Notes: generated from the letters alone by a model not told the origin. Positions 1 to 12,259 are shown, counted from the first letter of the stretch. The stretch: 64,000 nucleotides of DNA from Echinarachnius parma (GCA_037951105.1 JBAMJV010007198.1:1-64000), one strand, 5' to 3'. Numbers and translations are program-made.

Positions 1-463
1 TATATTTTGTTGTCACAAAAGATCTATATAACCGTTTCTTTTACCGTCTGAAAAAGTAGTCAATTCAAGTTGTAAATGTGCAATATAAAAGGCAAAATAA
101 TAAAATAAAATGCAATCCTTTTGAACGTTTATATTCTTATCAAAGCTTTTGAAAAACACTTTTAATTTTCTAGTGTTAGGTTTGATATAAAATAGCGGAA
201 GGTCTATACAACCGGAAGTGATTTTTTTTATATATAATATAATTTTCTTCAATTTTTCTCAATTCTATTTAATAGTATTTTGTAATTTTATAATAATTAT
301 ATTTATAATAAGTATTGGGGTATCGTTATAGCTATATGATCAAATAGTATAATTTATATAAAAGCTAAGAAAAACCGTAATGATTTTTGTTTTGAAGAAA
401 GTGTAATTATGGATGTTGCACATTTCTATATGTTTTATTAAAAGCAATATTACAAAGCCTTAT
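1..463. other. AT-rich intergenic DNA, nothing recognised
   Basis: Very AT-rich single-copy-looking sequence. The only open frame is short and lysine/isoleucine-rich, as expected by chance in such composition. No repeat, RNA gene or coding signal was recognised. Confidence 0.5.
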
Positions 464-985
464 TGACGGGAATAGTTGAGTTTTTGCTTTAAGAGGGCGC
501 TTCGAGAAATAAAAATGTGTGGAGTAATGAAAATACTAAGTGTAATATACTTGTAAGAGCATGAGAATTTTTAAAGATAAAAAACAAACTAATCGGTTAA
601 AAAACAGCTGAAAATATCAATAATGTAAGAAAAAATAGTTGGTATTTTATTGAGCTGGGAATTTCCCTCGACTATAATTAGGCCGAATTATAGATGTGTC
701 TGTTGATGATCTATCTATCGAATCATTATTTTTACCAATAGATCACATTCGCATATTTTTAAAATAAAAAAATGGTTGAAACCAATATGCTTTTAGAGAG
801 CGCCCTCTTGTGTTTTTAACGGCTGCTATTTTAATGATAACAGGCTTCTTACTTAGCCGTTCGTAAGTTTTTTCTACCATTCAAGCATAATTGAATTCTT
901 AACTGTTAGTTTTTTATGATAACTTTAATACAAGGATTAAGATAATAAAATTATGTTTTGGCAAAAGACTGTACTATCCCTTTAA
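464..985 (+). mobile_element. TTAA MITE family A, divergent copy
   Basis: Starts near GGGAATAGTTGAGTTTTTGC, followed by AGAGGGCGCTTCG, and ends CTGTACTATCCCTTTAA. This is the layout of family A found seven or eight more times in the window (for example 12260-12812). The AGAGCGCCCTC block near 797 and the ACAGGCTTCTTACTTAG block near 840 are family landmarks. Non-coding; its left end is degraded. Confidence 0.7.
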
Positions 986-1194
986 CGTTTCGATTCTAAA
1001 CAAAGAATCATTGTCTCTTTCCGTTTGCAACATTATGTGGTTCATTTTTAATAATCGATATAACTCTGTATTCGTGAAGTTAGTTCTCGTTCTTGACGTG
1101 AGGGAAAATTCCATGGGCGGGAAAGAAAAAAAACAATCATTTGTGCCTGCTTCTATAAACAAGCGATGCGGCAGGCAGGCGCGATAATCGTTAT

Positions 1195-1800
1195 TACGCA
1201 AACTATTAGACAAATAATATCACAACTCAAAACAATAAATCAATGTCCAAAAATAATTAGGTATCGACCCCATGGGTCACATTAGGTTAAATCACCCCAA
1301 CGTTTACACTAATAGATTAATAACTGGTTCGGTGAATTAACAAAATTGTTTTATATTAATTTTCCATTTTTAGCAACAATTGGTATTCATATGTGGTACT
1401 GTATGTCAATATTAATTGTTGTAACTCCTTGATTCATAATACAAATCACGTTTATTCTAAAATTGGAATCTGATTTAAGAAAACAATGGCATATAAAATC
1501 GCGGCACCGATGATTTCTACGAATCGTGTTCATCTGAAATTGAACAATGATTGAAATACAGAGGCTTTTAAAGGGATCTGGTATTAAAACATTGTGAAAA
1601 TCGACGAAACTTACCTAGAACTCTAGCGGTTATCACATACCATGTTGCATTCGTATATTACCGGTAGACGACATGGAGCAGGTTTCGGTTTTCCAAATTT
1701 CTCTTTCGTTTTATGAAGGTATTTATGATTGAAGTGTTTGGATTTTTCAATCATCTACTAGTTAATAATAAACTATGTACAAAGTAATTGGAATGACATG
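1195..1800 (+). repeat. Direct duplication, copy 1
   Basis: Matches 1975-2540 over several hundred bases with small indels: shared blocks include CACAACTCAAAACAATAAAT, AATTGGTATTCATATGTGGT and AACAATGGCATATAAA. Its right part (from about 1568) is a minus-oriented piece of MITE family B. The arrangement is a tandem duplication with a period of roughly 780 bp. Confidence 0.8.
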
Positions 1801-1837
1801 TGTTGGGATTTTTGAATGTATGTAACTTTTTTTATCA

Positions 1838-2371
1838 GATTGTGGAGATTTTAATAACAAAACCGTTTACTGACAATTGAAGAAAAATATATGATTTTGA
1901 ATGAGAATAGTAATTACTTCAACATATGAAAAATCTTTTACTAAAAGTGCTAAATTAACCTGCCATTATGCGCAGGCAGCCGATAATCGTAATAACAGAC
2001 AAATTATTAGACAAAAAGTATCACAACTCAAAACAATAAATCAATGTCCAAAAATAATTAAAGTATCGACCCCAAGGGTCAAAAATAAGGTCTAATCACC
2101 ACAAACTTTACACTAATAAATAATCACTGGTTCGGAGTATTAAACAAAATTGTTAATATTACTGTTCCATTTTTATTACCAACAATTGGTATTCATATGT
2201 GGTATGTATGTCATTAATGCAGGAGGTCATATTAATTGTGACAACCTTGATTCATATACAAATCATGTTCACCTAAAATTGGAACTGATTAAAAAACAAT
2301 GGCATATAAATCGCTAGTACCGATGAATCTTACGAATCGTGTTTCATCTGAAATTGAACATAGAGAGGCTT
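1838..2371 (+). repeat. Direct duplication, copy 2, with upstream block shared at 4560
   Basis: From about 1975 it repeats copy 1 (1195 onward). The preceding block 1838-1970 (GTGGAGATTTTAATAACAAA, ACTTCAACATATGAAAAATC) is repeated again at about 4560-4695, so this host sequence exists in at least three partial copies within 3 kb. A family B MITE follows directly at 2372. Confidence 0.75.
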
Positions 2372-2779
2372 TTAAAGGGATCTAGTAACATTGTAAAAAA
2401 ATCGACGAAACGTAACCCAAAAACTCTAGCGGTTTATCACATACCTACGTATTGCATTCGTCATACCAGTAGCGACATGGAGCAGGTTTCGGTTTCCAAA
2501 TTTTCTCTTTCGTTTTTATGATTGAAAGTGTTTGGATTCTTTCAATCATCATCTACTATAGATAAATAATAACTATATATACAAAGTTATTGGAATGAGT
2601 TGGCAAATACCACTTTGCGTTTATTGCTCATTACTTGGTATTAATTTGATAATTATTTACTATGGAAGTTTTACACATCACTCAGTGACGACAAATCAGA
2701 ATACACAGAAAACACATTTGTGCTCAACCATTGTTCAGTTTATGCAACATATCAGCAAAGATACTAAATCCCCTTTTAA
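2372..2779 (-). mobile_element. TTAA MITE family B
   Basis: Begins TTAAAGGGATCTAGTAACAT and ends GATACTAAATCCCCTTTTAA, in the reverse orientation of the family (compare 14842-15195). Its terminal TTAA (2776-2779) is also the first base group of the next element, so two insertions sit end to end on one TTAA. Confidence 0.8.
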
Positions 2780-3873
2780 AGGGACTGTCGCCTTTTTGCA
2801 AGCCAAATTTCAAAAGTTGCGAGCTTATTGTCTTATATGAAAAGAAAAATGTCATTTAACAGCATGCCTGAAAAAATTAGGGCTTGGAATCTCCTTTTCG
2901 TGGAGTTATAGACCTCAAAATAATAAAACGACACAGCGCGTTTTAATTGTGCATTATAACGAGTATTCACCCGGTGCGAAATTTTCGCTCACGTCACCGG
3001 CGCATTCCACGAAGTACCACGTTGCTTGTGCGTGGACCACTACGTGACCCGCGCACAGATTTGTGGTCGAACAACGGCCGTAAGCGAATACTAAAACAAA
3101 ATAACCACAACTCGCTAAAACTTACTACACGTAATTGTAATATCTTCATTTTCGAGACCTTTTCCGTGACATACCTTTTACAAATGTCGGCTTCACAATA
3201 ACTTTACAAGAATAAGTACAATTATTGTTGTAAATATAGGTTTTCCCGCTCAATTCGCGATTATCTGTGTCAATCGAAATTGATAATAGGAGCAAAACGA
3301 ATTCGCGCGATTTGCGATCGCCGTACCAAAGCAAGCATTCGAATTCCTAATTAGTCGTTTCAAAAATCACGTTAGCGAGCTAGTGAATTTGCACATAAGT
3401 GCAATACCTTTATCATCAATGGTCATTCGAATTCGCGAAAGGGCAGTTGACAGTTGGCTGCACATTTCGCGAATTCGAATGGCCCATAAATGAACTTTTT
3501 GTGTCTCTATTCAACGAAAGCGTGTGTCGTATGCACATGAAATTCGCAATGCACTTTATTCGGAATTTGGAAAGACCGATACCAACGATTACGCGGCAAA
3601 CAGTGCGAATTCGAATGACCCTAAATGAATTCGATTGAAAAAAAGTGCAAAAATTGAGCGGGAAAAACCTATATTATAACTTAATCATTTAAACTCCTTT
3701 ATCGACCGATATATAGTTTTGGTGGAGGGGCGCATTCGTTTTTTCATTTGTTGAATCCAAATTTACAGGGCTGTTCGATCTGAATTTTTTGTGTTGTGTG
3801 TGTTACATTCATCCTCGTCCGTCTACTGGAAAGCTGTTCAGACGATTTGTAAAAGGCGGACAGTCCCCTTTAA
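2776..3873. mobile_element. 1.1-kb TTAA-flanked foldback element
   Basis: Terminal inverted repeats read TTAAAGGGACTGTCGCC on the left and the matching GGCGGACAGTCCCCTTTAA on the right. Inside, 3227-3680 carries a second pair of inverted blocks (TATAGGTTTTCCCGCTCAAT and its complement), which encloses a run of ATTCGAAT/GAATTCGCG motifs and looks like a nested foldback. No long open frame, so non-autonomous. Confidence 0.75.
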
Positions 3874-4366
3874 GGACAATGAAAACTATGGCTTTTTGGC
3901 TACTATCATCATTAGTGTTAAAGGGTAAACAGACCATTTAATTTGAGATACATGAAATCCTTCTGTGAACGCACCCCAATTTTTACTCATTTGTATGGCG
4001 GCCAAAGATGATGGGAGCGGCCATGTTTGTGTAACTACCAGACAAGCTTCGCGAATTATTGACACATCTTGTGCGGACTGTCCAAACAAAATTCGCCCCT
4101 CACGCTCTCGCCATGCTAGGCCTGTGTTATTGTAGGATAAAACAGGAATAATTGCGTTCCGAAAAGCATTTTTGCTGCTCAAAATTGGTCTGCAAAAAGG
4201 TGATTAGAAAAATCTTTTCACTCATTTCCAGACTCATCGAAGCGTCGTCTACACGTATTCGTGCGGTAAAACTGGTGTGAATTACTATACCTCATCATTA
4301 TGCAACCTGAGAGGGAGGAAATTAAAAAGTAGAACAGAGTAATTTCATTTTCCTGCGGGATGCACC

Positions 4367-4399
4367 CCCCCCCACCCCCCCACCCCCCACCGCCCCCAA
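4367..4399. repeat. C-rich tract
   Basis: Runs of C broken only by single A or G residues. One of about 17 long C or G tracts in the window; the glycine- or proline-rich frames over it are compositional artefacts. Confidence 0.8.
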
Positions 4400-4544
4400 A
4401 ATCCTCCATGAAAATCACTTTGCCCCCCTCTGGGTCTGCCATGGCTATATGACATTTAAATAATTTACAACACGAAATTTGTTTTTGTTTTTTTGGCTTA
4501 AAAAGAATTATGTTATGAATGACAAGTGTTGTGATTTGTGTATT

Positions 4545-4700
4545 GTTTTGTAACTTGTTATCATATTGTGGAGATTTTTAATAACAAAAACTAGACTGGC
4601 AATTGAAAGAAAAATGTATGATTTTGAATGCGAATAATAATTACTTCAACATATGAAAAATCTTTTTACAGAAAAGTGCTAAATTCACCTTCCATTTATA
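4545..4700 (+). repeat. Third partial copy of the 1838-1970 block
   Basis: Shares TTGTGGAGATTTTTAATAAC, AATTACTTCAACATATGAAA and AGTGCTAAATT with 1838-1960. It shows that the duplicated host block has spread beyond the tandem pair. Confidence 0.7.
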
Positions 4701-4872
4701 CATTAAGTTTAGTACCGTATATAAGTGAAACTAATTAAATTTTGTATAGCTAAAACAAAATTGTACAAACAAAAACTTAATAATTATGTGAACAAAGTCG
4801 GAAAATTTAACGCGCTGAACCAAATAATTCGTTTCAAAAGTTAATAAAGGTGGTTTAGCGTATTTTTTGTCT

Positions 4873-5464
4873 TTAAAGGGCAATGAAACCCAAGCTAAAA
4901 AAGTTGCTTTCATAGTCTTGAAGAGATTAAGAAGAATAATCTCTGAAAGTTGGAGCATAATCGGGTAAGAAACAGAAGAAAACTACAGCTCTTTGAAGAT
5001 GTCCATTTATTCCTATGGGGAACTAAAATTGGCAACGCACTCTGATAAGTGTTGTGTGGACAAACTCCCCATATGTTTTGTACACAAAATGTTCACCAAT
5101 TTTTACAGTTTTTCTTCATAGTCACATTTTTTCCATTCCCTCAAACTCATGAAAATGTTATGTATAAATGGCATTCTACAAATAACATATGTTGAACTCG
5201 AACGAAGGGTAAAACATACATTTTGAGAAAATTTAACAAAACTTAAAATTTTGTGTACAAAATTGTATGGGGAGTTGTCCACAACTTTGCCAGAGTGCGT
5301 TGCCAATTTGAGTCACTCGAAGAAAAAAACATGGTTCTTTTTCAAAGAGCCATAGTTTTCTTATTTCTTGACCGATTGTGCTCAAAATTTTCAGAGACTA
5401 TTCATTATATATTTAGTGTCTTATAGTGCATACAACAATTTGTCTGGATTTCATTGTCCTTTAA
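4873..5464. mobile_element. TTAA MITE family E, long palindrome
   Basis: Begins TTAAAGGGCAATGAAACCCA and ends GGATTTCATTGTCCTTTAA. The interior is an imperfect palindrome: GGCAACGCACTCTG near 5032 faces CAGAGTGCGTTGCC near 5291, and GTTTTGTACACAAAAT faces ATTTTGTGTACAAAAT. A related start (TTAAGGACAATGAAAACT) lies at 3870, but its far end was not resolved. Confidence 0.75.
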
Positions 5465-5812
5465 TACTGTGCTTCTTTCTAATTATCAACACCACACACG
5501 TATGTTTGTACATCTTCCCTGGCCTTTCCGGTTTGAAAAAGTAATCACGACAATAAGTATAAAAGGACACGTGACATTGGAACATCTGCGTTGAATCTTC
5601 ATTATTTATGAGGTTTGCCCTTCTTATCTTGGGGAGCGTGTTCACAACCCATTCGTGGAAACAATTTGAGAAACTTGACCTTATAGTATGCAGTAGCAAG
5701 TGAAAAAGTCATTTGCAGGGCATGGATTTGTCATCTAACTTTTTCATTATTATCTACGACCTTTACCTCATGAACATGGGATATATACGTGAAGCAAATT
5801 GATGGTTATATA

Positions 5813-6213
5813 ATTAAAGGGACTTAGTAACATTGTCCAAATACTCAAAAATAAAAATTTTAATTCTAGCGGTTCCCTCATACCTTGTTGTATTCGTATT
5901 AACAATAAAAATCATGGGACAGGTTTTCGGTTTTTTTCAAATTTCCCTTTCGTTACAAAGATATGTACGATCGAAGTATTCAGATAAGAAAAAACTCCCA
6001 TGGAGTTTTTGAAACCGTGTTCAAAAGTGAGTGGCAGTGAGTTAGTGCTGAATATCACTTTGCATTTTTCGCTCATTACTTGGCCATGCAATGTCCATTT
6101 GACTTGAAATTTATTCACACATATACCCTGTGGACATAATGAGATAAACAACAATATACATTGCATCAACCATTCATCACTTTTTTGCACATGTCAACCA
6201 AGTTTACTTTTAA
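5813..6213 (-). mobile_element. TTAA MITE family B
   Basis: TTAAAGGGACTTAGTAACAT at the left, GTCAACCAAGTTTACTTTTAA at the right. Internal landmarks of the family in reverse order: TAGCGGTTCCCTCATACC, the AACAATAAAA block, and GTGAATATCACTTTGCAT-like sequence. Non-coding. Confidence 0.75.
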
Positions 6214-6502
6214 TGCTCTGACATATGGTATCCAATCACCGATTCTTAGATTGGGTGGATATTAAAGGGAAACCAACACCCTCAAAACTCATGCAATATC
6301 TCATTTAGGAAAGAGATTATAAATGATAGTGAAATAATCAAGAGATTAGCCCAAAAACCCATCTTTTCGGAAATATATACAGTTGTACCTATGCATAATG
6401 TGGTCCTTCAGTTAATGGTCAGCATCGAGACCGGCAAAATAATAATATGTCAGCTATTTGATCGCTAATGTTGTACGAGGATGTCAAAATACACTATGGA
6501 AC

Positions 6503-6935
6503 TTAAAGGGTACCACCACCCAAAAATAATATTTCTTATGACATGAAAGGTAAACATCTTTAGTAGTCTCTTTCCAACAACAAAGTTCAGGCAACATATG
6601 TTTCCAGAAGAGAAGAAACATTTTAATTGGAAAACGCATCACCAGTCTAAAGCATGCGTTCATGGGTCTGCATGATTCAGAAGACTACCGAAACGAATCG
6701 TCCGGAATTATATTGTCTCCAATCGTACATGTGAATAGAATGGGCGCACTCGCATATATGTTTTGGCGCGTACGGAACCATGAAATAATATTGGTTCCGT
6801 AGAGTGGTGGTAATTAATTTGCATTATTATTTATGAATTACACAACCCTTTTTGCAAAATGTTGGGTATCTATTTTGATATCACAAAAACGGTAACGAAA
6901 AACATATAACTATGCCTGTGGTGGTTTCCCTTTAA
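6503..6935 (+). mobile_element. TTAA MITE family C, copy 1
   Basis: Begins TTAAAGGGTACCACCACCCA and ends GTGGTGGTTTCCCTTTAA, so the termini are inverted repeats. Shares AAAATAATAT, AAAGCATGCGTTCAT and ACACAACCCTTT blocks with the copy 150 bp downstream. Confidence 0.8.
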
Positions 6936-7090
6936 AACTTAAATAATTATTCACATGTGTTAGCACCTAGTTTATTGTAGATCTCTAGTGCATCGGTGAG
7001 CATATTTTCCTATTTTGGAATATTTCATATGAATTTCTACTTTAAAAGTGGTCGTGTCTCGATGTTGTAGAAGGGCATTGTTCAAAATGC

Positions 7091-7563
7091 TTAAAGGGTA
7101 CCACCACCCAAAAATAATATATTCTTTATTAAAGAAAGGTAACATCTTTAGTAGTATTCCATTTCCATCAACAAGTTCACAAAAAATATGTTTCCAGAAA
7201 GAAAAAAAAAATAATTGGAAAACGCATATCACCATTCTAAAGCATGCGTTCATTGTGGTCTGAATTGCGAAGACTGCGATGCGCGATTGTGTATGCAGAG
7301 AGCGAGAAACGAATCGCCCGGGAATCTATTGTCTACAAAACGTACGCTTGAAATAGCATTGTGGCGCACTCGCAAATGGTTGGCCCGTATGGAACCAGTA
7401 AATAGCAGTGTGTTTCCGTAAGTGGTGGAAAATTAAATTTCTTTGTTTTATGAATTACACAACCCTTTAGCAAAATGTTTGGGTATCTATTTGATATCAC
7501 AAAACGGTACCAAAAAACATATAATAATTTGTTGTTGTTCTTTGCCTGGTGAGTCCCCTTTAA
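7091..7563 (+). mobile_element. TTAA MITE family C, copy 2
   Basis: Same start as 6503-6935 (TTAAAGGGTACCACCACCCA) and a right end TGAGTCCCCTTTAA. The short open frames across it are broken by indels in copy 1, so they are unlikely to be coding. Confidence 0.8.
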
Positions 7564-7638
7564 GGGTGGTAATTACGCATGTTTCTTGTGAGCAATTAAT
7601 ACATAACACTTAATGTGTTATTTCGCACCAATGCACCT

Positions 7639-8053
7639 TTAAAAGGGATGTGCAAATAGTGATGAATGGTTTATATAAAAATGTGTATTGTTGTGATCTG
7701 ATGTGTCCACTGAGTATAATGTGGGATAATGTCACGTTACATACTATGTAGATGATGTATGTATAATAGCCTACTAAATGAGCGAAAACGCAAAATGACA
7801 TTTTGCTGTTAAAACTCTTTCGCACTGACTTTGTTTGTACACAGTCATAACTTTCAAGTGAATAATTTAAAAAGCCGAACACTTCAATCGCAAATATCTT
7901 TTTTAAACGAAAGGGAAAATTCGAGAAAAAAAAAAACTGTTTCCATGCTTATATAGGTAAACACGAATATACAACGAGGTATCAAATAACCACTAATAGT
8001 TCTAAGTAATTTAAGTTTAGTGGATCTGGACAATGTTACTAATTCCCTTTTAA
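7639..8053 (+). mobile_element. TTAA MITE family B
   Basis: Plus-oriented family B: GTGCAAATAGTGATGAATGG, GTGTATTGTTGTGATCTGAT, GTCCACTGAGTAT and a right end ACAATGTTACTAATTCCCTTTTAA. The far-left AGTAAC block is missing. Confidence 0.7.
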
Positions 8054-8928
8054 ACGTTATATTTTTGTATTGTCTAGTATTTTAAGCCCACATAGCCCAC
8101 ATAGTCGTAAACATGTTTTTTTCTATGAGTATTTTGTGCACATGAATATGTGCAATGAACGCTCGGATTATTCGGCCCTTTTATTGAGCGGAGAATTTCC
8201 CCTTAGGCTATATAATAATTTGGGTCTGAATTTGTAGATTAGTCTAAATGTCCTAAATTGCAGATTTGTCTAATCTCGACTCACAGAACAATACCAAAAA
8301 AAGGGTTCCCCTTCTGCTAGCTTTGAGCCTTTTTCGAGACTATTTTTTAATGTGGGTATTATATGTAAGTCTCTCATAGACCCAAGCAAGAGTTATTCCC
8401 AGTCTCTGAGAAAAAAAAGAAACGTATATCTTGCAATTAATACAATTTTGCCATCATTATGGACGATATGTTTATGAAACAAGGTCTTGAAGTATTTGTT
8501 TATTATGCCGTATTTTCTTTTTTATGCTAACTTATACAATTCGACTGTCATGCCTCATATCTAAACTGACGACGCGGATTAAGACCAATACTTTGGAAGT
8601 GTAATTAGTAAGAATTAAAAGCATTGACATATTCATATAACGTAAAACTTATTAATTTGGTTTATTTATTTATTAAAAGCTACTGGATAATCTTTATAAT
8701 TCAACATTTATGAATCAAGACCATCAAAACTAAAATGTAAGTGTACAGTTTCAAATGAGACCTTATTTTTTTCTCTATTTTTAGCAACCTTTTTTATGTA
8801 AATATAAACAAAGGGTTGGACATGTTGGAGTGAAATGTAAAAGTCCAGTGTCGAAGGAAAGAAAACGGGAGAGATTTGTCGATTACTCGATCCAGTAGGC
8901 GTATATAGCGTGGTCGGAATGATTGGGG
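8054..8928. other. AT-rich intergenic DNA, nothing recognised
   Basis: No open frame of note, no RNA gene, and no similarity to the repeats catalogued here. There are some poly-A/T stretches. Confidence 0.4.
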
Positions 8929-9850
8929 TGCACGCACAATTAGTTTGGGGGCACGCCTCTTATTTTTTCATATTGTTTTTTTGTTCTTCAAATTATTGAA
9001 GTCACGTGCCCCCTTCCCCCGCTCGCCCCCCCCACCCCCCCCACCCCCACCCCCGTAGCTACTCGCCACTGACTCGAACAGATGCGTAGCGCGCTTCCCA
9101 CTGATGAGGGCATCTGAAATATATTGGGGGACCTCGCCTTATATCATACAGTTTTGCTATTGTTTGGGAATTTTGTACCGTTTTAGATCAAATGATTTGG
9201 TGACACGTGCGACCCTCTCCCCATTGCCATTTCCCCTACCCCCATCCCCTCCCCCCCCCCACCCCACCAGTATCTACGCCACTTGGTTCAATATTCATCT
9301 AACTGTCTGTTGACACACGATTATTGGTTATTATATAAATAATCAACTTATCATGTCCACAAATGATTCGTGTACCGTTATGTTTTGTTATTGTTTCGTC
9401 AAATTATTAGGGGGTACGTGCACCCCAGTGCCCCCCGTAGCTAACCCTCTGTATTCATTATTCGTCCTTTGATATCGTATGGTTGACATACAATTGATTA
9501 CTACAATTAATTGTCTATTACCTGTATTATTTGGGGCAAATGATTATGGGGGGGGGGGGGGGGGGGGGCTCTTGCACACTTACCCAGCGCACCCCGGTAG
9601 CTACGTCACTGGACTCAATATCCGTCTAATTGTCCATTTGATAAGCGATTGTTGACTACAACTGTTAACTTTAACATGCCAACGAATATTCATGTACCCT
9701 CATGTTTTTTGTAAATTATTTTAGTAAAATTGTTTGGGGTACGTGCACCCAAGTGCTACCACCACTCCCCCCCCCCCCCCCCCCCCCCCCCTCGTAGCTA
9801 CGCAACTTGACTCAATATTCGTCTAATTGCCTGTTTGACAAGCAATTGTC
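8929..9850 (+). repeat. Diverged tandem array with C tracts
   Basis: Repeating units share GTACGTGCACCC, a long C tract, CGTAGCTACG, ACTCAATATTCGTCTAATTG, TGTTTGACAAGCGATTG and ATGTACC blocks. The CGTAGCTAC anchors fall near 9053, 9270, 9433, 9593 and 9791, a spacing of about 160-217 bp. C tracts occur at about 9023-9055, 9242-9263 and 9764-9792; at 9549-9570 the tract is G. It behaves as a degenerate minisatellite with homopolymer expansions. Confidence 0.75.
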
Positions 9851-9947
9851 CGCATGCGCTTTAGCAGGTCTAAATTGAGAAACGTGCGCACTAGTCAATA
9901 GATCGATCCACGGAACATGCAGACTGCGAAAGACTCCAGTATCGCTC

Positions 9948-10290
9948 TTAAAGGGATAGTACCGTTTTGGTTCAGTGGTCGACGCTTCAAGACTTATTTC
10001 TTTCTGAGGTAATGACAAACTATTAAAGTGTAATATTTGAAAACAACATGAAATAAACTTTGTTCGATCTAAATCAGTTCAGATATAGCTTAAATATCCA
10101 CAAATATCCCGATCGAAATATATGTCGGCTTCACATTTATTCGCTAAGTTAAGGTAATATTTATTAAGCCTTCATATTTTCTGAAAATAATTACACCAAA
10201 GAGGATTTCAAATTGTTTTTGATGATTCTCTGTTTCATAATTATTTTAACCAAACATCAGATTCACATTTTTTAAAGGAAACCTATTAGG
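9948..10290 (+). mobile_element. Distant family A-like MITE, right end unclear
   Basis: Starts TTAAAGGGATAGTACCGTTT and follows the family A plan loosely (a TGAGGTAATGACAAAC block, ATAAACTTTGTTCGATC, TCAGTTCAGATA, AATATCCACAAATAT). A convincing right terminus was not found, so the end is approximate. Confidence 0.4.
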
Positions 10291-10401
10291 GTTCCATGCA
10301 TGTATATTGACGTTCGCACTGTGCCAGATATTCTAGTTTATTACTAGGAAATTAGATATTTTACTAAAGAGTGCTTTGCTCTTTTAAATAAAATTACTGT
10401 C

Positions 10402-10655
10402 AAAGGCCAAGTCACATATCACCGGATAGCGTAAACGGATGCCCGACGGAGAGTAAAAATTTCAATCCGTTCTTTTCCGTTCGTATGCGTTTCTTGTCCG
10501 TCCCTTGTCAGGCGATGTACGTTGTTCTATCCGGCGGACTGTTTTGTGCAGGAAGCAATGGAGACGACTTTCACCACCGGAAAATTTGATTTCGCAAATT
10601 ATTTATTCGTCGGGCATCCATTTACGCTATGCGGTGATATGTGACCGGGCTTTTA
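10402..10655. mobile_element. Palindromic MITE family L, copy 1
   Basis: Terminal inverted repeats of about 40 bp: GTCACATATCACCGGATAGC with AAACGGATGCCCGACG on the left, and the complement CGTCGGGCATCCATTTACGC with TGCGGTGATATGTGAC on the right. A second, minus-oriented copy sits at 43523-43749, where a paralogous empty site shows a TTA target duplication. The short frame inside is not coding. Confidence 0.8.
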
Positions 10656-11375
10656 ACAATCACTTAATTTACTATAATTGTGACCCACACTAACAAGAAA
10701 TGCCCTCGAGCAATGCGTGAGCGTATGGGCACATTTTCCCCGGGGTACTGGTGTTTTGCCCTAATCATCCTTCCCGCGTTATTTTTACCTGACAAGCAAA
10801 AGAAAAGGGGGTCTTTTGAATATGATTATGATTTTGATGATGTTCCCCGAAAATTACATGCTTTTTGCCCGAACTATGAAAGAAAAGATTACCCTAGACC
10901 ATTGAAATCTTACAAACGCTAGCCAATGGTGATTTAAAATAAGTTTTCGTATCACGTGCATATCAGCTCAATGGTTCGCGAAGAAGATACAAGACAGTTG
11001 TGAGTAAAACAACTGATTCAAAAGTATCATATTCTTAACACAATTATAGAATATCGTCATCGAATATTTTAAGCCATTATGCACAATAAACGATTGTGAA
11101 ACGAATAAACACTCAACGCTAATTGTCCAGCGTAATAAGAATTGTTGAATGTTATTCTTATCATAATTTCCTGTGATACATACGTCTTGGGAATGAAAAT
11201 CATGATAATTTTGTTGAAACATTCTTAAAGTGATAGAATAGATGGGTCATAATGAATCCACACGTATACGTATAATGTATAGACCATAGTTAGTTTATGA
11301 CGCTGGCCAACGTGAAAAATCACGCAAGTTTGAAAAGAAGACAAAATTAATATGCATTTTGTCAGTTAAATACCT

Positions 11376-11570
11376 GGGCCCCGTTTCATAAAAGGGTCTT
11401 AATAGCTAAGACCGTTGTCTTATCTTATCTGGCGCGGAGCTAGTAACTACTAAACAAAGCTTTTGAATTTCCAACGGCTATCGACACTTTGTGCGGAACG
11501 CACTGTAGCTCCGCGCCAGATAAGATAAGACAACAGTCTTAGCTAAGACCCTTTCATGAAACAGGGCTCT
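11376..11570. mobile_element. Foldback MITE with about 65-bp inverted repeats
   Basis: Left arm GCCCCGTTTCATAAAAGGGT ... GTCTTATCTTATCTGGCGCG; right arm CGCGCCAGATAAGATAAGAC ... GACCCTTTCATGAAACAGGG. The arms are nearly perfect complements around a loop of about 65 bp. Target duplication not resolved. Confidence 0.8.
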
Positions 11571-11674
11571 GTCGTGTCCACAGTAAAGACCAACTAAAAC
11601 AGCAAATCAACAACAAATTAACGAATAAACAAACAGACGGACAGCCATACGAACAAACAAAAACACTCACAATA

Positions 11675-11701
11675 ATCACACACACACACACACACACACA
11701 C
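11675..11701. repeat. (CA)n microsatellite
   Basis: About 13 uninterrupted CA dinucleotides. Confidence 0.95.
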
Positions 11702-12259
11702 GTTCTGATTTCATATTTGCGTGATTTCATATTTGCGTAGCAGACGTGCTCATTATGTAATATTATGTTCGTCTTCGTCTTCCCCCAAAACCACGTCATA
11801 CATAATGGAAACCAGTGCAATTGCCGAGGAATGAGATTTAGATAAAATGCATTGTCATATAATATAGAATTGCAATATGACCCGTGTTTTCCAAAAAGAT
11901 CACGAGTATGTTTTCCCGAAAGTAAAATTATTTTAATATCGACTTATTCCGCACAGTTTGATCTTTATAGACACAATAGTTACCTTTGTACGCCATTTTA
12001 TGACGTAAAGATGCCAATTTCCATTACCACTGGGACCAAATGACGCAATATTACCCGCTTTGAACAGGGTTATTATGCAAAACAAGCACATCAGAAATAT
12101 GGTTTTAAAAAAAACAAATAAATAATGGAAAAAACTATTTTGAAAAAAACGAACAACAATCTAACTAATACGTACAAATTTCAATAAATTAAATACAGGG
12201 TGCATCAGGTCCCAACACAAACACACAATTTGGATCCAAATGTTTTACATTGCTGCACA

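Noticed and set aside
8929-9850. Possible CRISPR or regulatory array
   Set aside because: Repeats are diverged and contiguous, with homopolymer expansions, as in a minisatellite.
10680-10922. 80-codon frame with a hydrophobic stretch (FALIILPALFLP)
   Set aside because: Single short frame, no homologue recognised, no conserved copy in the window, no splice or promoter support.
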